Origin: JAGNRR01 sp964389575
GTDB taxonomy: Bacteria > Bacteroidota > Bacteroidia > Chitinophagales > Chitinophagaceae
Reading direction: 5' to 3'
Assembly (NCBI GenBank): GCA_964389575.1
Contig: CAYMFF010000006.1
Span: 4,253 to 68,252, forward strand
DNA: 64,000 bases
The position numbers were made by a program, and so were the translations under genes. Positions within the stretch are counted from its first letter, which is position 1; each line of letters opens with the position of its first letter. Positions 44,754 through 53,283 of the stretch are shown in pieces. Below the pieces are notes generated by a model. It ran no database searches, was not told the origin of the DNA, and saw only the letters and a list, made by a program, of their open reading frames with translations.

Positions 44754-46709
44754 ATGGAACAAACACAATCATTTCCGATTAAACTAAATGAGTTAGAGCA
44801 CTACCGTCAGGAGGCTACTCGATATATGATTAGTTGCGTTTGGGAACAAAGCAATAGTGCTAGAAACCGGGAAGGAAAAGACAATAATAACATTTTACTT
44901 TTTTTATCAAAAGCTACTGGCGAAGGCACTGGCGGTGTAAAAGCAGAAACATTTGGTACGGTAAAAACGCTCATGAAAAAGCTATTGCCGAACTCCATTG
45001 CACTCCCACCCTCTTTGAGTCAAACAACTTATGCCTTGCAAGAAGGAATTGCTATAGGTAATTGGGTGCGCGAAAGTTATGCCGATGCGAGTGGACTATC
45101 TACACTGCGTGAAAAAATTTCAACATTAGATGCAAATGGCAAACGAGATTTTGAAAGTAAAATGCAAACAGGAGCTAGCTTCATGCTATTCTCGATTGCT
45201 TCATACGTTTTGCATCAGTTACGACCTTTAGCGAGCTCTGATTTAGCAGTAATGAAAAATAAGTTTGCCGGCATTCCTGAAGTTTCTGTGGTGAGTCCTT
45301 CAAAAGGAATTTCTTGCATGTTGTTTTACTACAACAAATACTTGAATCATCCTGATGTAATTCTTTCGGATAAAGATGTTGTGGATTTGACTGTGGTATT
45401 CTTCGAAACACTTTTAGATGAGCTAGCGCAACGCAGAACTTCTTTACAATTTACAGAATGCATTACCGATCGTAATTACAAATTAGAAAACTCGGAGTTT
45501 GTAATTTCTGGTTGGGATAGCTTGGGTGGTGATAATGCAACAAGTATAGAATTTAATAAAATTCGCTTTGAGCAAATCGTAGGAAATAAAGATGCCAAAC
45601 ACTTTGCCCGCCGTTTGACCGAACGATTATTAAGTTATGATTTTACAGCCAAGAAAAATCCCTTTCAGGAGCTAGGCGGTTTCATGCCTGTTTTTATGGG
45701 TTATGGAATTCCCGGTACCGGTAAAAGTATGTTGATTGCGGCCATTGCCACTAAATTACAAGAGCATGCAGAGCAACTAGATGTTCCTTTTCTTTTTCAC
45801 CCTATGCCTGACACTTTGATAAGTACTTTTCAGGGAGGAAGCGCCGAGCGAATGGTAGAATGGATGAAACCATTACAAGACCCTAGCCGATTAATTTTTG
45901 CGCCGATTGATGATGCTGAAAACAATTTGCAAGAAAGAACACAACAAGGAGTTAGTGCCGGTGTAAAAGAAGTAATTGGTGTTTTCTTGCGCTATACCGA
46001 GGGTGCCTATGCTGTAAACTATGGAAATAGCTCAATTGGATTATTTACCAATCTACCTGAAATGCTTGACAAGGCAGTTATCTCACGAATACAAGGCAGA
46101 TTCAAAATTGATGGTGCGCAAAAAGTGAACGACTTCTTAGATCAAGATCATATCTGGTGGAGAAAATTAGATGAAAGCGTAAAAGGTTTTGTGGACATGA
46201 AAGACCCAAGTTATGAATATCTTTCTGACCAGAAAATGGTATCCCATATTGGAGAGGTACTAGATAATGTTTCCGAACCAAAAGAAGGTGCCATCATAAA
46301 AGCATTTGAAGTTGCAAAAAACGAAGCTGCCTTAGACGAGCACGCTTTTTTTGCTAAACTGTATAATGAAACACAGAAATCATTCCCGTTCTTCTCGTCA
46401 CGAGATGTTCGAAATATTCAATCAGCAATTTCCTTACGTCTTACTGATTTTGACTTAGAACCAGAGTGGTTAAACAATCCTGAGATTTTTATTAAAAAGG
46501 ATTATGATACTAAGTTTAATATGCTACGCGAACTTATGCAGAGCAACATGAAAGGTCTCAGCTTCGCTGAAATTCGTTTGCAAGAAGTAATTCGTTACCT
46601 AGATAATTATGCTACCATAGCCGACACTGACTTTAAACGTCAAGTAGAAAAACAAGTAGAACGGAATAAAATATTTGAAGAAGCGAAGAAAACAATGAAT
46701 AATGGATAG
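44754..46709 (+). CDS. AAA+ ATPase with atypical Walker B
   Basis: 651 residues. The first 300 form an all-helical domain with no motif I know; the AAA+ core follows. Walker A is GYGIPGTGKSMLIAA (GxxGTGKS at 318-325). The Walker B position reads LIFAPIDDAENN (about 380-391), with Asp387 where a catalytic Glu normally sits. The sensor 1 Asn lies in LFTNLPEMLD (Asn433), and candidate arginine fingers are Arg445 and Arg449 in ISRIQGRF. About 200 residues of helical C-terminal region follow. It begins directly at the stop of the preceding gene. It should bind ATP; hydrolysis may be slow or unusual. It is likely the motor of the six-gene cluster. Confidence 0.82.
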   Translation: MEQTQSFPIKLNELEHYRQEATRYMISCVWEQSNSARNREGKDNNNILLFLSKATGEGTGGVKAETFGTVKTLMKKLLPNSIALPPSLSQTTYALQEGIAIGNWVRESYADASGLSTLREKISTLDANGKRDFESKMQTGASFMLFSIASYVLHQLRPLASSDLAVMKNKFAGIPEVSVVSPSKGISCMLFYYNKYLNHPDVILSDKDVVDLTVVFFETLLDELAQRRTSLQFTECITDRNYKLENSEFVISGWDSLGGDNATSIEFNKIRFEQIVGNKDAKHFARRLTERLLSYDFTAKKNPFQELGGFMPVFMGYGIPGTGKSMLIAAIATKLQEHAEQLDVPFLFHPMPDTLISTFQGGSAERMVEWMKPLQDPSRLIFAPIDDAENNLQERTQQGVSAGVKEVIGVFLRYTEGAYAVNYGNSSIGLFTNLPEMLDKAVISRIQGRFKIDGAQKVNDFLDQDHIWWRKLDESVKGFVDMKDPSYEYLSDQKMVSHIGEVLDNVSEPKEGAIIKAFEVAKNEAALDEHAFFAKLYNETQKSFPFFSSRDVRNIQSAISLRLTDFDLEPEWLNNPEIFIKKDYDTKFNMLRELMQSNMKGLSFAEIRLQEVIRYLDNYATIADTDFKRQVEKQVERNKIFEEAKKTMNNG

Positions 46710-46817
46710 TAGAAAAATGATAGTGAGTCTAATCAGAAAACAACGTAAGAAAAAATATCTATAACTCCAGGTCAAAAAATTCAATATTCAAAACTAAAAA
46801 TTAAACATTCGAAATAA

Positions 46818-48110
46818 ATGGATAAACTAAGAGCTGCTGGATTATATATGTCTTCACTTTACTCTTTAAAGGGTAAGATGATAGATCGTTATAATGAATG
46901 TTTACAATCCTTAGGTCTAGAACCCACTAAATTAGAATCAATAAATATAGATGCTATTGGTTGGAGCCCTGAAGTTGCGCAAGAAAAAGAAGAACTGCAT
47001 TATTTAAACCATGGCGGCGCGAACCCTTATGGAATTATTATGTCCCCCGAACAAAATGGATTACCTATTTATTTCCCGTTCCATAGTTTTGATAGAGAAT
47101 TAGTTGATTTATTTTTCAAAGAAAACCTAACGGCCATAAAAGATATTACTGCTGATGCGGCAATCATTATTAATTTAGATCAGGATATTGATGCCTTTTA
47201 TGAACCCTCTGATTTGATTGATTATAACATGGTTACAGTAGGTTATAAAATTTTAGGCGAGCTAGACCGAGAACAAATCAAACAAAATACTTTAATACAA
47301 AAAATGTATAAAGGTCATAATAGTTTGGATGTCAATTTGCACAATAAGATTTTAGCTTCCGCTAAAAAGCATGGAGATCTTAGAGGCAGAGCACTACAAC
47401 TACGAGAAGTGGATTATCAAACGACTTCTTTTTACACAAAAGCATTTGGTGGCGTTTTTGTTTTACGAAGTAAAAATGATGGTCATTTATTAATTTTTGA
47501 ATCTATGGAAGAAATTAATAAATACCAACATACTTATATGGCTGAACATATAGCTTCCCCAAATTTATTAAACGAATTGACGCAACGAAAGTATATTCAT
47601 TTTGATGTAAATAAAATTAGCCGTGAACGAATCGAACGAATTACGCAATACTACTTTGCTCAAAGTGTGGACGGAGCGCAGCATCCACTTTCTGAAATTT
47701 TAAATAATAAATCTTTGTATTTAAAATATTTAAATCAGCTTTCACAAGAAGCGAAAATGCAAGTTATTGGACCTATTAAATACTTAGAAAAGGCCACAGC
47801 TGGCCAACAAGCGGATCGTGCTCGATATATGACAGATGACATTTTTAGAGCATTGCACTCTCCTGTGCAAGACGCCAATTCATCCTTGATGTGGATGTTG
47901 ATTTGCCGCATGCAACCAACCGATTCTTTTTATACGTATTATTTTGATAAAGAATTATTCTATGCGCAGTTCATGAATTATTCCGAGGGTTATAAAGAAT
48001 GGGTGATTAAATTAATTACTGAAGAACTTCGAACCAAATCGGAGGCTAACGTGACCTCTACAGCATTTGAACAAGTGGTAAAAGAAGATCATTTCCCACC
48101 CAATAATTAA
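46818..48110 (+). CDS. Protein of unknown function in the AAA+ cluster
   Basis: 430 residues, soluble, with no signal peptide. Visible segments are HYLNHGGANPYGIIMSPEQ, GLPIYFPFHSFDRELVD, AAIIINLDQDIDAFYEP and a helical C-terminal half with ISRERIERITQYYFAQSVDG. I recognise no catalytic motif and cannot assign a family. It begins 108 bases after the AAA+ gene. The spacer is AT-rich with junk-like repeated ATTCAAAA and no clear promoter. Conserved position next to the AAA+ gene would support a shared job. Confidence 0.7.
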   Translation: MDKLRAAGLYMSSLYSLKGKMIDRYNECLQSLGLEPTKLESINIDAIGWSPEVAQEKEELHYLNHGGANPYGIIMSPEQNGLPIYFPFHSFDRELVDLFFKENLTAIKDITADAAIIINLDQDIDAFYEPSDLIDYNMVTVGYKILGELDREQIKQNTLIQKMYKGHNSLDVNLHNKILASAKKHGDLRGRALQLREVDYQTTSFYTKAFGGVFVLRSKNDGHLLIFESMEEINKYQHTYMAEHIASPNLLNELTQRKYIHFDVNKISRERIERITQYYFAQSVDGAQHPLSEILNNKSLYLKYLNQLSQEAKMQVIGPIKYLEKATAGQQADRARYMTDDIFRALHSPVQDANSSLMWMLICRMQPTDSFYTYYFDKELFYAQFMNYSEGYKEWVIKLITEELRTKSEANVTSTAFEQVVKEDHFPPNN

Positions 48111-48259
48111 ACTGATTAAGTATAACCCAATTTTGTCTTACCGCTTGTCATTTAAAACTACCGAACACCCCTTTAACCTTGTTCAGAAAGACCGAATTAG
48201 ATTTGAAAATTATTAGAACATCTTAAAAATTCGTACCTTTAAACGAATTAAATTATACT

Positions 48260-48802
48260 ATGTTTTTATCCAGTTTAACCTTTATTGCTGCTATTCTTTT
48301 AGGCGTTTTAATCTATTGGCGCGAGTCTCGATCTAATGGAATTTTCAGAGCGTACAATGCGTTTATTAATAAAAAAGAAACGCGCATGGAAGCAAGTGAC
48401 CGAAAAGGATTCTTTTATCAACGACCTATTGTCTATAGAGTAATTAATGCTCTTTTATTAGCAGTTGTGATAGGAATTATAACGTACTATTTACCTTTTC
48501 TAAACAACCATTTATTAGAGATAGCACTCGCTTCTTTTGTTGGAATAATTGCTGGTTCCTATTTAGCAGCAGCTTTGCCAACAGTGAAACGCGCCGTTGA
48601 TAATCCATTAGACGCGTTACAAGACGTAGGCAATGCAGGAAAAGAAATTATTTCTGATTTATCAGAAACTGCAGCCTCAAAAATAAAGGAACATAAAACC
48701 GAGAAGAAAGCACCACCTACAGAAGAAAAAGATATTACTCCTGAAGAACCTAAAAAGGAAACGGCAAGAGAAAGAATGAAACGCAAAGGTTATTTGAAAT
48801 AG
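48260..48802 (+). CDS. Small membrane protein with charged cytosolic tail
   Basis: 180 residues: a first helix at 3-19 (LSSLTFIAAILLGVLIYW), two close helices at about 58-78 and 83-107, then a long, highly charged tail (about 125-180) rich in Lys, Glu and Pro. There is no cleavable signal. A one-off -7 box (TACCTTTA, 48234-48241) lies 18 bases before the ATG, so it may start a sub-operon. The next membrane gene begins 7 bases after its stop. The tail could dock the cytosolic AAA+ or coiled-coil proteins; this is inference. Confidence 0.7.
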   Translation: MFLSSLTFIAAILLGVLIYWRESRSNGIFRAYNAFINKKETRMEASDRKGFFYQRPIVYRVINALLLAVVIGIITYYLPFLNNHLLEIALASFVGIIAGSYLAAALPTVKRAVDNPLDALQDVGNAGKEIISDLSETAASKIKEHKTEKKAPPTEEKDITPEEPKKETARERMKRKGYLK

Positions 48803-48809
48803 GAATAAA

Positions 48810-50444
48810 ATGAGCAGATTAAAAAACTTCTGGAAACGTGGCACAAAACAAAAGGTTATTCTAATCTTTTTAACCATCGTATTGGCTTTTGCAATTTTTA
48901 TTATGCGCGACAGTATCCAACCCGGATTACTTTGGATGCGTAAATATTTATTTATAGGCATTGTATTTTTTATTATCCTTTTTATTGGATTACAATTAGT
49001 AAGGGCCGCAGGCAGTTGGCGTAAAATGATATGGACAGTTTTGTCACTGAGTTTAGTTGGCGGCTTATGGTATCTTCTTTTCCCAATGGGTATCTATAAG
49101 TATATGGAAACCTATGCCGTTTTTAAAAATATAAAACTGGAGGAAATCAATACACTTCCCTTAACCCGAAATGAACGTATTCAACCCTGGAATAATATTG
49201 TAACGATGGCGCATGAATCTATCAGCGAAACCGATGATATATCCGCGCCACAACTAGTGAGAATAGACGGCGAAAATCGTTGGACCATGGCGATACAACC
49301 TGCAGAAAAATATTTTTATCAAAGAGCGAGAGATAACACAGAAGAATTATTTTCAGTTCCTTCGACTAAACCTTTACCAGTATTTGCTGAAGAAAACAGA
49401 GTGCAAGAAGTGTTCTCAATTGGAGAATCTTTGGCGTGGAGTCGCAACACCTACAATGCAGTCGTTCAAAAATTTAGTTTTTTTGATTTATTCTGTTTAG
49501 AACCCGATGAAGTATTCTACATGAAAAACGATAATGGTAAATGGGTGCAAGTGGTGAATTTAATCCGGTGGAAAGGAATCTTTTTTCCGTATCCAACATT
49601 TGGCGGCGTTATGGTCATCGAAGCTGGCGAACACGGAACCCAGGAATACATAGAAAGATTATTATGGGGTAAAGGAAAATATATTTGTCCGCATGATATG
49701 AAGAATTACCGCTATCTGCAAGGACAAAATATTCTTTCACTAAACGTTTCAAGAATTGAAGCGGAAAGTTTAAAATTCTTAGGTGGATTTACAGATCCTT
49801 TACCTTGGAATATGAAAACGGCTGTAAAAATTCCAGATATGCCAGACGACCAAAACGAACAACCCTTTGTGACAGATTTTGACTTTTCTGATGTTGATAA
49901 AGAGGCTTATAATGGTTTGTATCATTGGTTTGGATTGGAGCCTATTGGTGAGCAGCGAACGGGATTAACCTTTTCGGTAATGATTCCTTCTGACGGTACT
50001 TCCAAAGTATATTACTATAATCATGGAAAAAGAAAACAAGGTTATGCGGGAGTAAGTGCAATGCCAGCCAAAGTGATTGAATCTAAAAAGGAATACGATT
50101 GGACTAATAATCGACCCGTTGAATTCAGACCCTATATAAAAGACATTCTTGGAAAAAGACGACTTTTCATGCTTGGTACTGTGGTGGCAAAACGACGTCA
50201 AGAAACAAAAACGGGCGATGATATAAGTGAAGTTAAAGGAGATGGGGCAGCAACACCTGATTTGGCATTAATTGACGTGCAATACAAAGATGTAATTTGG
50301 ATAGATACCAAAAGGCCTTCTACTTGGGATGAAGCTATTATGAATCAAATGAGCGAGAGTTGGGGGATTGATGCAAGTAAGTTCAACCTGAAGACTAACG
50401 AAGTATCATTACCGGCTGATACTAGTATTACTTCGGAGAACTAA
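48810..50444 (+). CDS. Membrane protein with large C-terminal domain, AAA+ cluster
   Basis: 544 residues: three N-terminal membrane helices (about 15-33, 43-62 and 71-90), then a globular domain of about 440 residues with aromatic-rich segments (YPTFGGVMVIEAGEHGTQEYI, NYRYLQGQNILSLNVSRIEAE, TGLTFSVMIPSDGTSKVYYYNHGKRKQG). With three helices and a basic N-terminus, the large domain should lie outside the cytosol, but orientation is not certain. I recognise no family. It starts 7 bases after the small membrane protein, and the two probably form the membrane part of the system. Confidence 0.72.
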   Translation: MSRLKNFWKRGTKQKVILIFLTIVLAFAIFIMRDSIQPGLLWMRKYLFIGIVFFIILFIGLQLVRAAGSWRKMIWTVLSLSLVGGLWYLLFPMGIYKYMETYAVFKNIKLEEINTLPLTRNERIQPWNNIVTMAHESISETDDISAPQLVRIDGENRWTMAIQPAEKYFYQRARDNTEELFSVPSTKPLPVFAEENRVQEVFSIGESLAWSRNTYNAVVQKFSFFDLFCLEPDEVFYMKNDNGKWVQVVNLIRWKGIFFPYPTFGGVMVIEAGEHGTQEYIERLLWGKGKYICPHDMKNYRYLQGQNILSLNVSRIEAESLKFLGGFTDPLPWNMKTAVKIPDMPDDQNEQPFVTDFDFSDVDKEAYNGLYHWFGLEPIGEQRTGLTFSVMIPSDGTSKVYYYNHGKRKQGYAGVSAMPAKVIESKKEYDWTNNRPVEFRPYIKDILGKRRLFMLGTVVAKRRQETKTGDDISEVKGDGAATPDLALIDVQYKDVIWIDTKRPSTWDEAIMNQMSESWGIDASKFNLKTNEVSLPADTSITSEN

Positions 50445-50447
50445 ATC

Positions 50448-50996
50448 ATGAAAATGAAAACAACTGTATACTTTATAATTTTCTGTTTTACTCTTAGATC
50501 TTGCCAATCGTCATCAGAACATGCAAATGAAACATCAAATAAATACTTCGACTATGACCAAATTGATTATTACTATTCAAACATAGACGATCAAGAGTCT
50601 CTAGAAATAAGTACAAACAAATCTAAATCAGAAATAGACTCTTTTAAATATGGTATAATTTAAAAATATATCCCCAACAGCATTACAGACTTAACTTTTA
50701 TCGATAAGCTTGAAAAAGTTGGATTTGAGAAATCAACCATTGACGAATCTTTGTTTCGTGGCATTGACACAATATTTATGTCAAAGCCGCGTTCTGGAAT
50801 GATTGCTTCTGCCTGTATTTATGTATATAATGATATCCTTATTTTTAAAAAGGAAGGCGAAGTAATTGGTACGGCTAAAATCTGCTTCGGTTGTGGGGCT
50901 CACCAAATAAGAGGAACCCAAGTTGGCACGTTAGCTTTTGGTCAAGATGGGGATTATAAAACACTTGAAAAAATACTAAAGCCACATAAGGACTAA
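50448..50996 (+). pseudogene. Nonsense-interrupted lipoprotein gene
   Basis: The frame opens with a lipoprotein signal (MKMKTTVYFIIFCFTLRSC) 3 bases after the preceding gene and meets TAA at 50661-50663. The same frame then continues without a stop for 110 codons to 50996, including SITDLTFIDKLEKVGFEKS, AKICFGCGAHQIRGTQVG and LEKILKPHKD. It is best read as one 182-codon gene broken by a single stop. Either it is newly inactivated or the stop is an assembly error. No function is known. Confidence 0.7.
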
Positions 50997-51076
50997 TAAA
51001 CTCTTGCTAAACTTAAGCTGGCAACCCGAACAATAAAAGGTTTAAATTTGCCAAATGTTATAATGAACGAAGAAAT

Positions 51077-51430
51077 ATGAATCTCAAAATCACCACAAGC
51101 ATCTTAGCCCTTCTCTTAGTATTTTCCTCTTGTGAAAACAACGCCAGTAAAGCTGCGGATTATAATAACCAATTAATTAATGCTGTAAAAGAATTACGGA
51201 TGCCGTTAATTGTAATAGAAAAATCTGTTTATAATGATTTCCTAAATGGCGACAAAGAAAAAGTTATCATCGATTGTAAAAAAGCAATAGACCANNNNNN
51301 NNNNNNNNNNNNNNNNNNNNNNNNNNNNNNNNNNNNNNNNNNNNNNNNNNNNNNNNNNNNNNNNNNNNNNNNNNNNNNNNNNNNNNNNNNNNNNTTAGGC
51401 CCTGCATATCGTCAACCTTTGAATGACTAG
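51077..51430 (+). CDS. Lipoprotein of unknown function, interrupted by a gap
   Basis: The start encodes a lipoprotein signal peptide with lipobox LLVFSSC (Cys about residue 20). A helical segment follows (YNNQLINAVKELRMPLIVIEKSVYNDFLNGD), then 100 N from 51295. After the gap only LGPAYRQPLND remains before the stop, and the reading frame across the gap is not certain. The protein is therefore partial and its true length unknown. The next gene has its own promoter overlapping the end of this one. Confidence 0.6.
   Translation: MNLKITTSILALLLVFSSCENNASKAADYNNQLINAVKELRMPLIVIEKSVYNDFLNGDKEKVIIDCKKAIDXXXXXXXXXXXXXXXXXXXXXXXXXXXXXXXXXXLGPAYRQPLND
51295..51394. other. Assembly gap of 100 N
   Basis: Exactly 100 undetermined bases, a nominal scaffold gap inside the lipoprotein gene. 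Confidence 0.95.
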
Positions 51431-51448
51431 GATATTAGACTACCTTTG
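51418..51448 (+). promoter_or_regulatory. Consensus promoter of the M23 peptidase gene
   Basis: TTTG (51418-51421), 19 bases, then TACCTTTG (51441-51448) match the Bacteroidota -33/-7 consensus fully. The box ends 9 bases before the ATG at 51458 and rules out the TTG start at 51446 inside it. Confidence 0.75.
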
Positions 51449-51457
51449 ATTACAGTA

Positions 51458-53176
51458 ATGTATCGATTCCAACGTTTTATTCTGTTATTAATCACAATAG
51501 CCTGCTACTCCTTAAACTGTAGCTCACAAGAAATGAGCACAATAAATTATCGAGATACTACCCTACCGTATTTGGAGTTAAACCCGTCAGCCTACGATTT
51601 TATTTATCCTATCAATGCTGATATTTTAGACTCAGTGAATTTCACGCCGCCTACTGATGGCGTGTATTTATTAGGTGGATATGGCCATAGATATTTATCC
51701 AACACCCCTAACAAATCAGATAATCATGGAGGCCTTGACTATTGGCGCCATCATGTTTATGGAAATCAAACCTTTAATTCAACTAATCTAACGCCTATTG
51801 TTTGCATGTGCGATGGATACATTAGTCAGGTAATAAACGGACCCGATTCAGTCATGGAACAATTAGGTACAGGACGAAGTGTACGTGTCACTTGCGATTC
51901 TAGTTTTCAAACGTTGGGTAATAAAATTAAAATCAATTATCGTCATTTAAGTAGTTTAGGACCACTAGCTATTATAGCAGACACTGCGGCTTTTGGAACA
52001 GTTTCTATCAGTAAAGGTGATACCATTGGAAGAATGGGTGCCTCTGGAACGACAACGAATATTCATCTTCATTTAAGTACGAACACGCTTCACCCAGTTT
52101 TTGGTAATGCGTTTGTAAATACCAACCGTCTTTTTGATCCCACCAAATCACCTCATATTCTTACCACATTAAGTAAAGCCAAAGTAGAATATTTAAAAGA
52201 TTGGTCGGACAGTGCGTTGTTTCGCGTTACTTGGCCTTACAATCAAACCATTAATAATTTTGAATTCATTAATCTTACGGACACCATTGTTTTTAATAAG
52301 GAAGATGCCTATGAAACAGGAAGTGCTGTTCGAGATCGACATGATTGCTTACCCGATATAAATGCATATGCATATCAGTTCAATGGTAATTTGACGGCAA
52401 AAGCTCGTTATTTAAATGAAATGAATAATATTCCAGCTCAATACCCTGCTTCACCACAACGAGATACCAACTTAGTTCAATACGGCTATACGCATATACC
52501 CATTACACATGACAGTGTGGCTTTTGTGTATGATTTTGTGGTTAAAAATATTTCACCTACTCATAAAACAGAAGACTTCATTATAAAATTAAGTGATATT
52601 TGGGGCTATACCGTAGAAGCACAACTGCAAGCTCCTTTATCTGTTAGCTCATTAAGTTTTGAAGCAAAAAATGAAAACGATTATGTCGATTTGCAATGGT
52701 CCACTGCCTCAGAAAAAAATAATAACTACTTTGAAATACAGCGAAGTACGAGAAATATGGACTGGCTTTCGATAGGGCAAGTTAAAGGCAAAGGAAATAC
52801 CAATGAGCTCAATCATTATTATTACAAAGACCATCTTCCATTATCGGGCATTTCATATTACAGATTAAAGCAAGTCGACTTAGATGGCAATAGTTCTTTC
52901 TCAAAAACAATTCAAGTACATAGAGAATCTGATTTTACAGTTTCTATTTCACCAAACCCTTCGAAAAATGAAGTAATAATCACTTCGAACCAAAAGACAC
53001 TTGGTAGGATTATCCTTTTAAGTTTAGGAGGCATCGAATTAAATCAAAATATCAAGATTCAGCAATTAAGTGCCAATTCAGCTCGATTGAATTTATCCAA
53101 CCTTTCAAAAGGTGCTTATATCTTACAAGTTGTAAAAGGTAATCAAAAGCACACCCAAAAGCTAATCAAGGAGTAA
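51458..53176 (+). CDS. Secreted M23 (LytM) metallopeptidase with type IX sorting domain
   Basis: 572 residues from the ATG at 51458. Signal peptide residues 5-23 (cleavage near CSSQ). The M23 zinc site is intact: His90 and Asp94 in NHGGLDYW, and His203/His205 in NIHLHLS, so it should cut peptidoglycan or other peptide cross-bridges. A beta-sandwich (about 385-475, VDLQWSTASEKNNNYFEIQRST) precedes a type A sorting domain (from SISPNPSKNEVII, about 485-572). It is predicted to be displayed or released through the type IX system, which would place the hydrolase outside the cell, perhaps against other bacteria. Strong promoter upstream. Confidence 0.88.
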   Translation: MYRFQRFILLLITIACYSLNCSSQEMSTINYRDTTLPYLELNPSAYDFIYPINADILDSVNFTPPTDGVYLLGGYGHRYLSNTPNKSDNHGGLDYWRHHVYGNQTFNSTNLTPIVCMCDGYISQVINGPDSVMEQLGTGRSVRVTCDSSFQTLGNKIKINYRHLSSLGPLAIIADTAAFGTVSISKGDTIGRMGASGTTTNIHLHLSTNTLHPVFGNAFVNTNRLFDPTKSPHILTTLSKAKVEYLKDWSDSALFRVTWPYNQTINNFEFINLTDTIVFNKEDAYETGSAVRDRHDCLPDINAYAYQFNGNLTAKARYLNEMNNIPAQYPASPQRDTNLVQYGYTHIPITHDSVAFVYDFVVKNISPTHKTEDFIIKLSDIWGYTVEAQLQAPLSVSSLSFEAKNENDYVDLQWSTASEKNNNYFEIQRSTRNMDWLSIGQVKGKGNTNELNHYYYKDHLPLSGISYYRLKQVDLDGNSSFSKTIQVHRESDFTVSISPNPSKNEVIITSNQKTLGRIILLSLGGIELNQNIKIQQLSANSARLNLSNLSKGAYILQVVKGNQKHTQKLIKE

Positions 53177-53283
53177 AATGCCTATCTCCTTTCTTTGTCA
53201 TTAAAGTTAGAGTAAAGACCCGTTCCTTTTTTTGTTAATATATTTGTCATAGGCTCTAGAAACACTGCCTTATAGAATATCAC

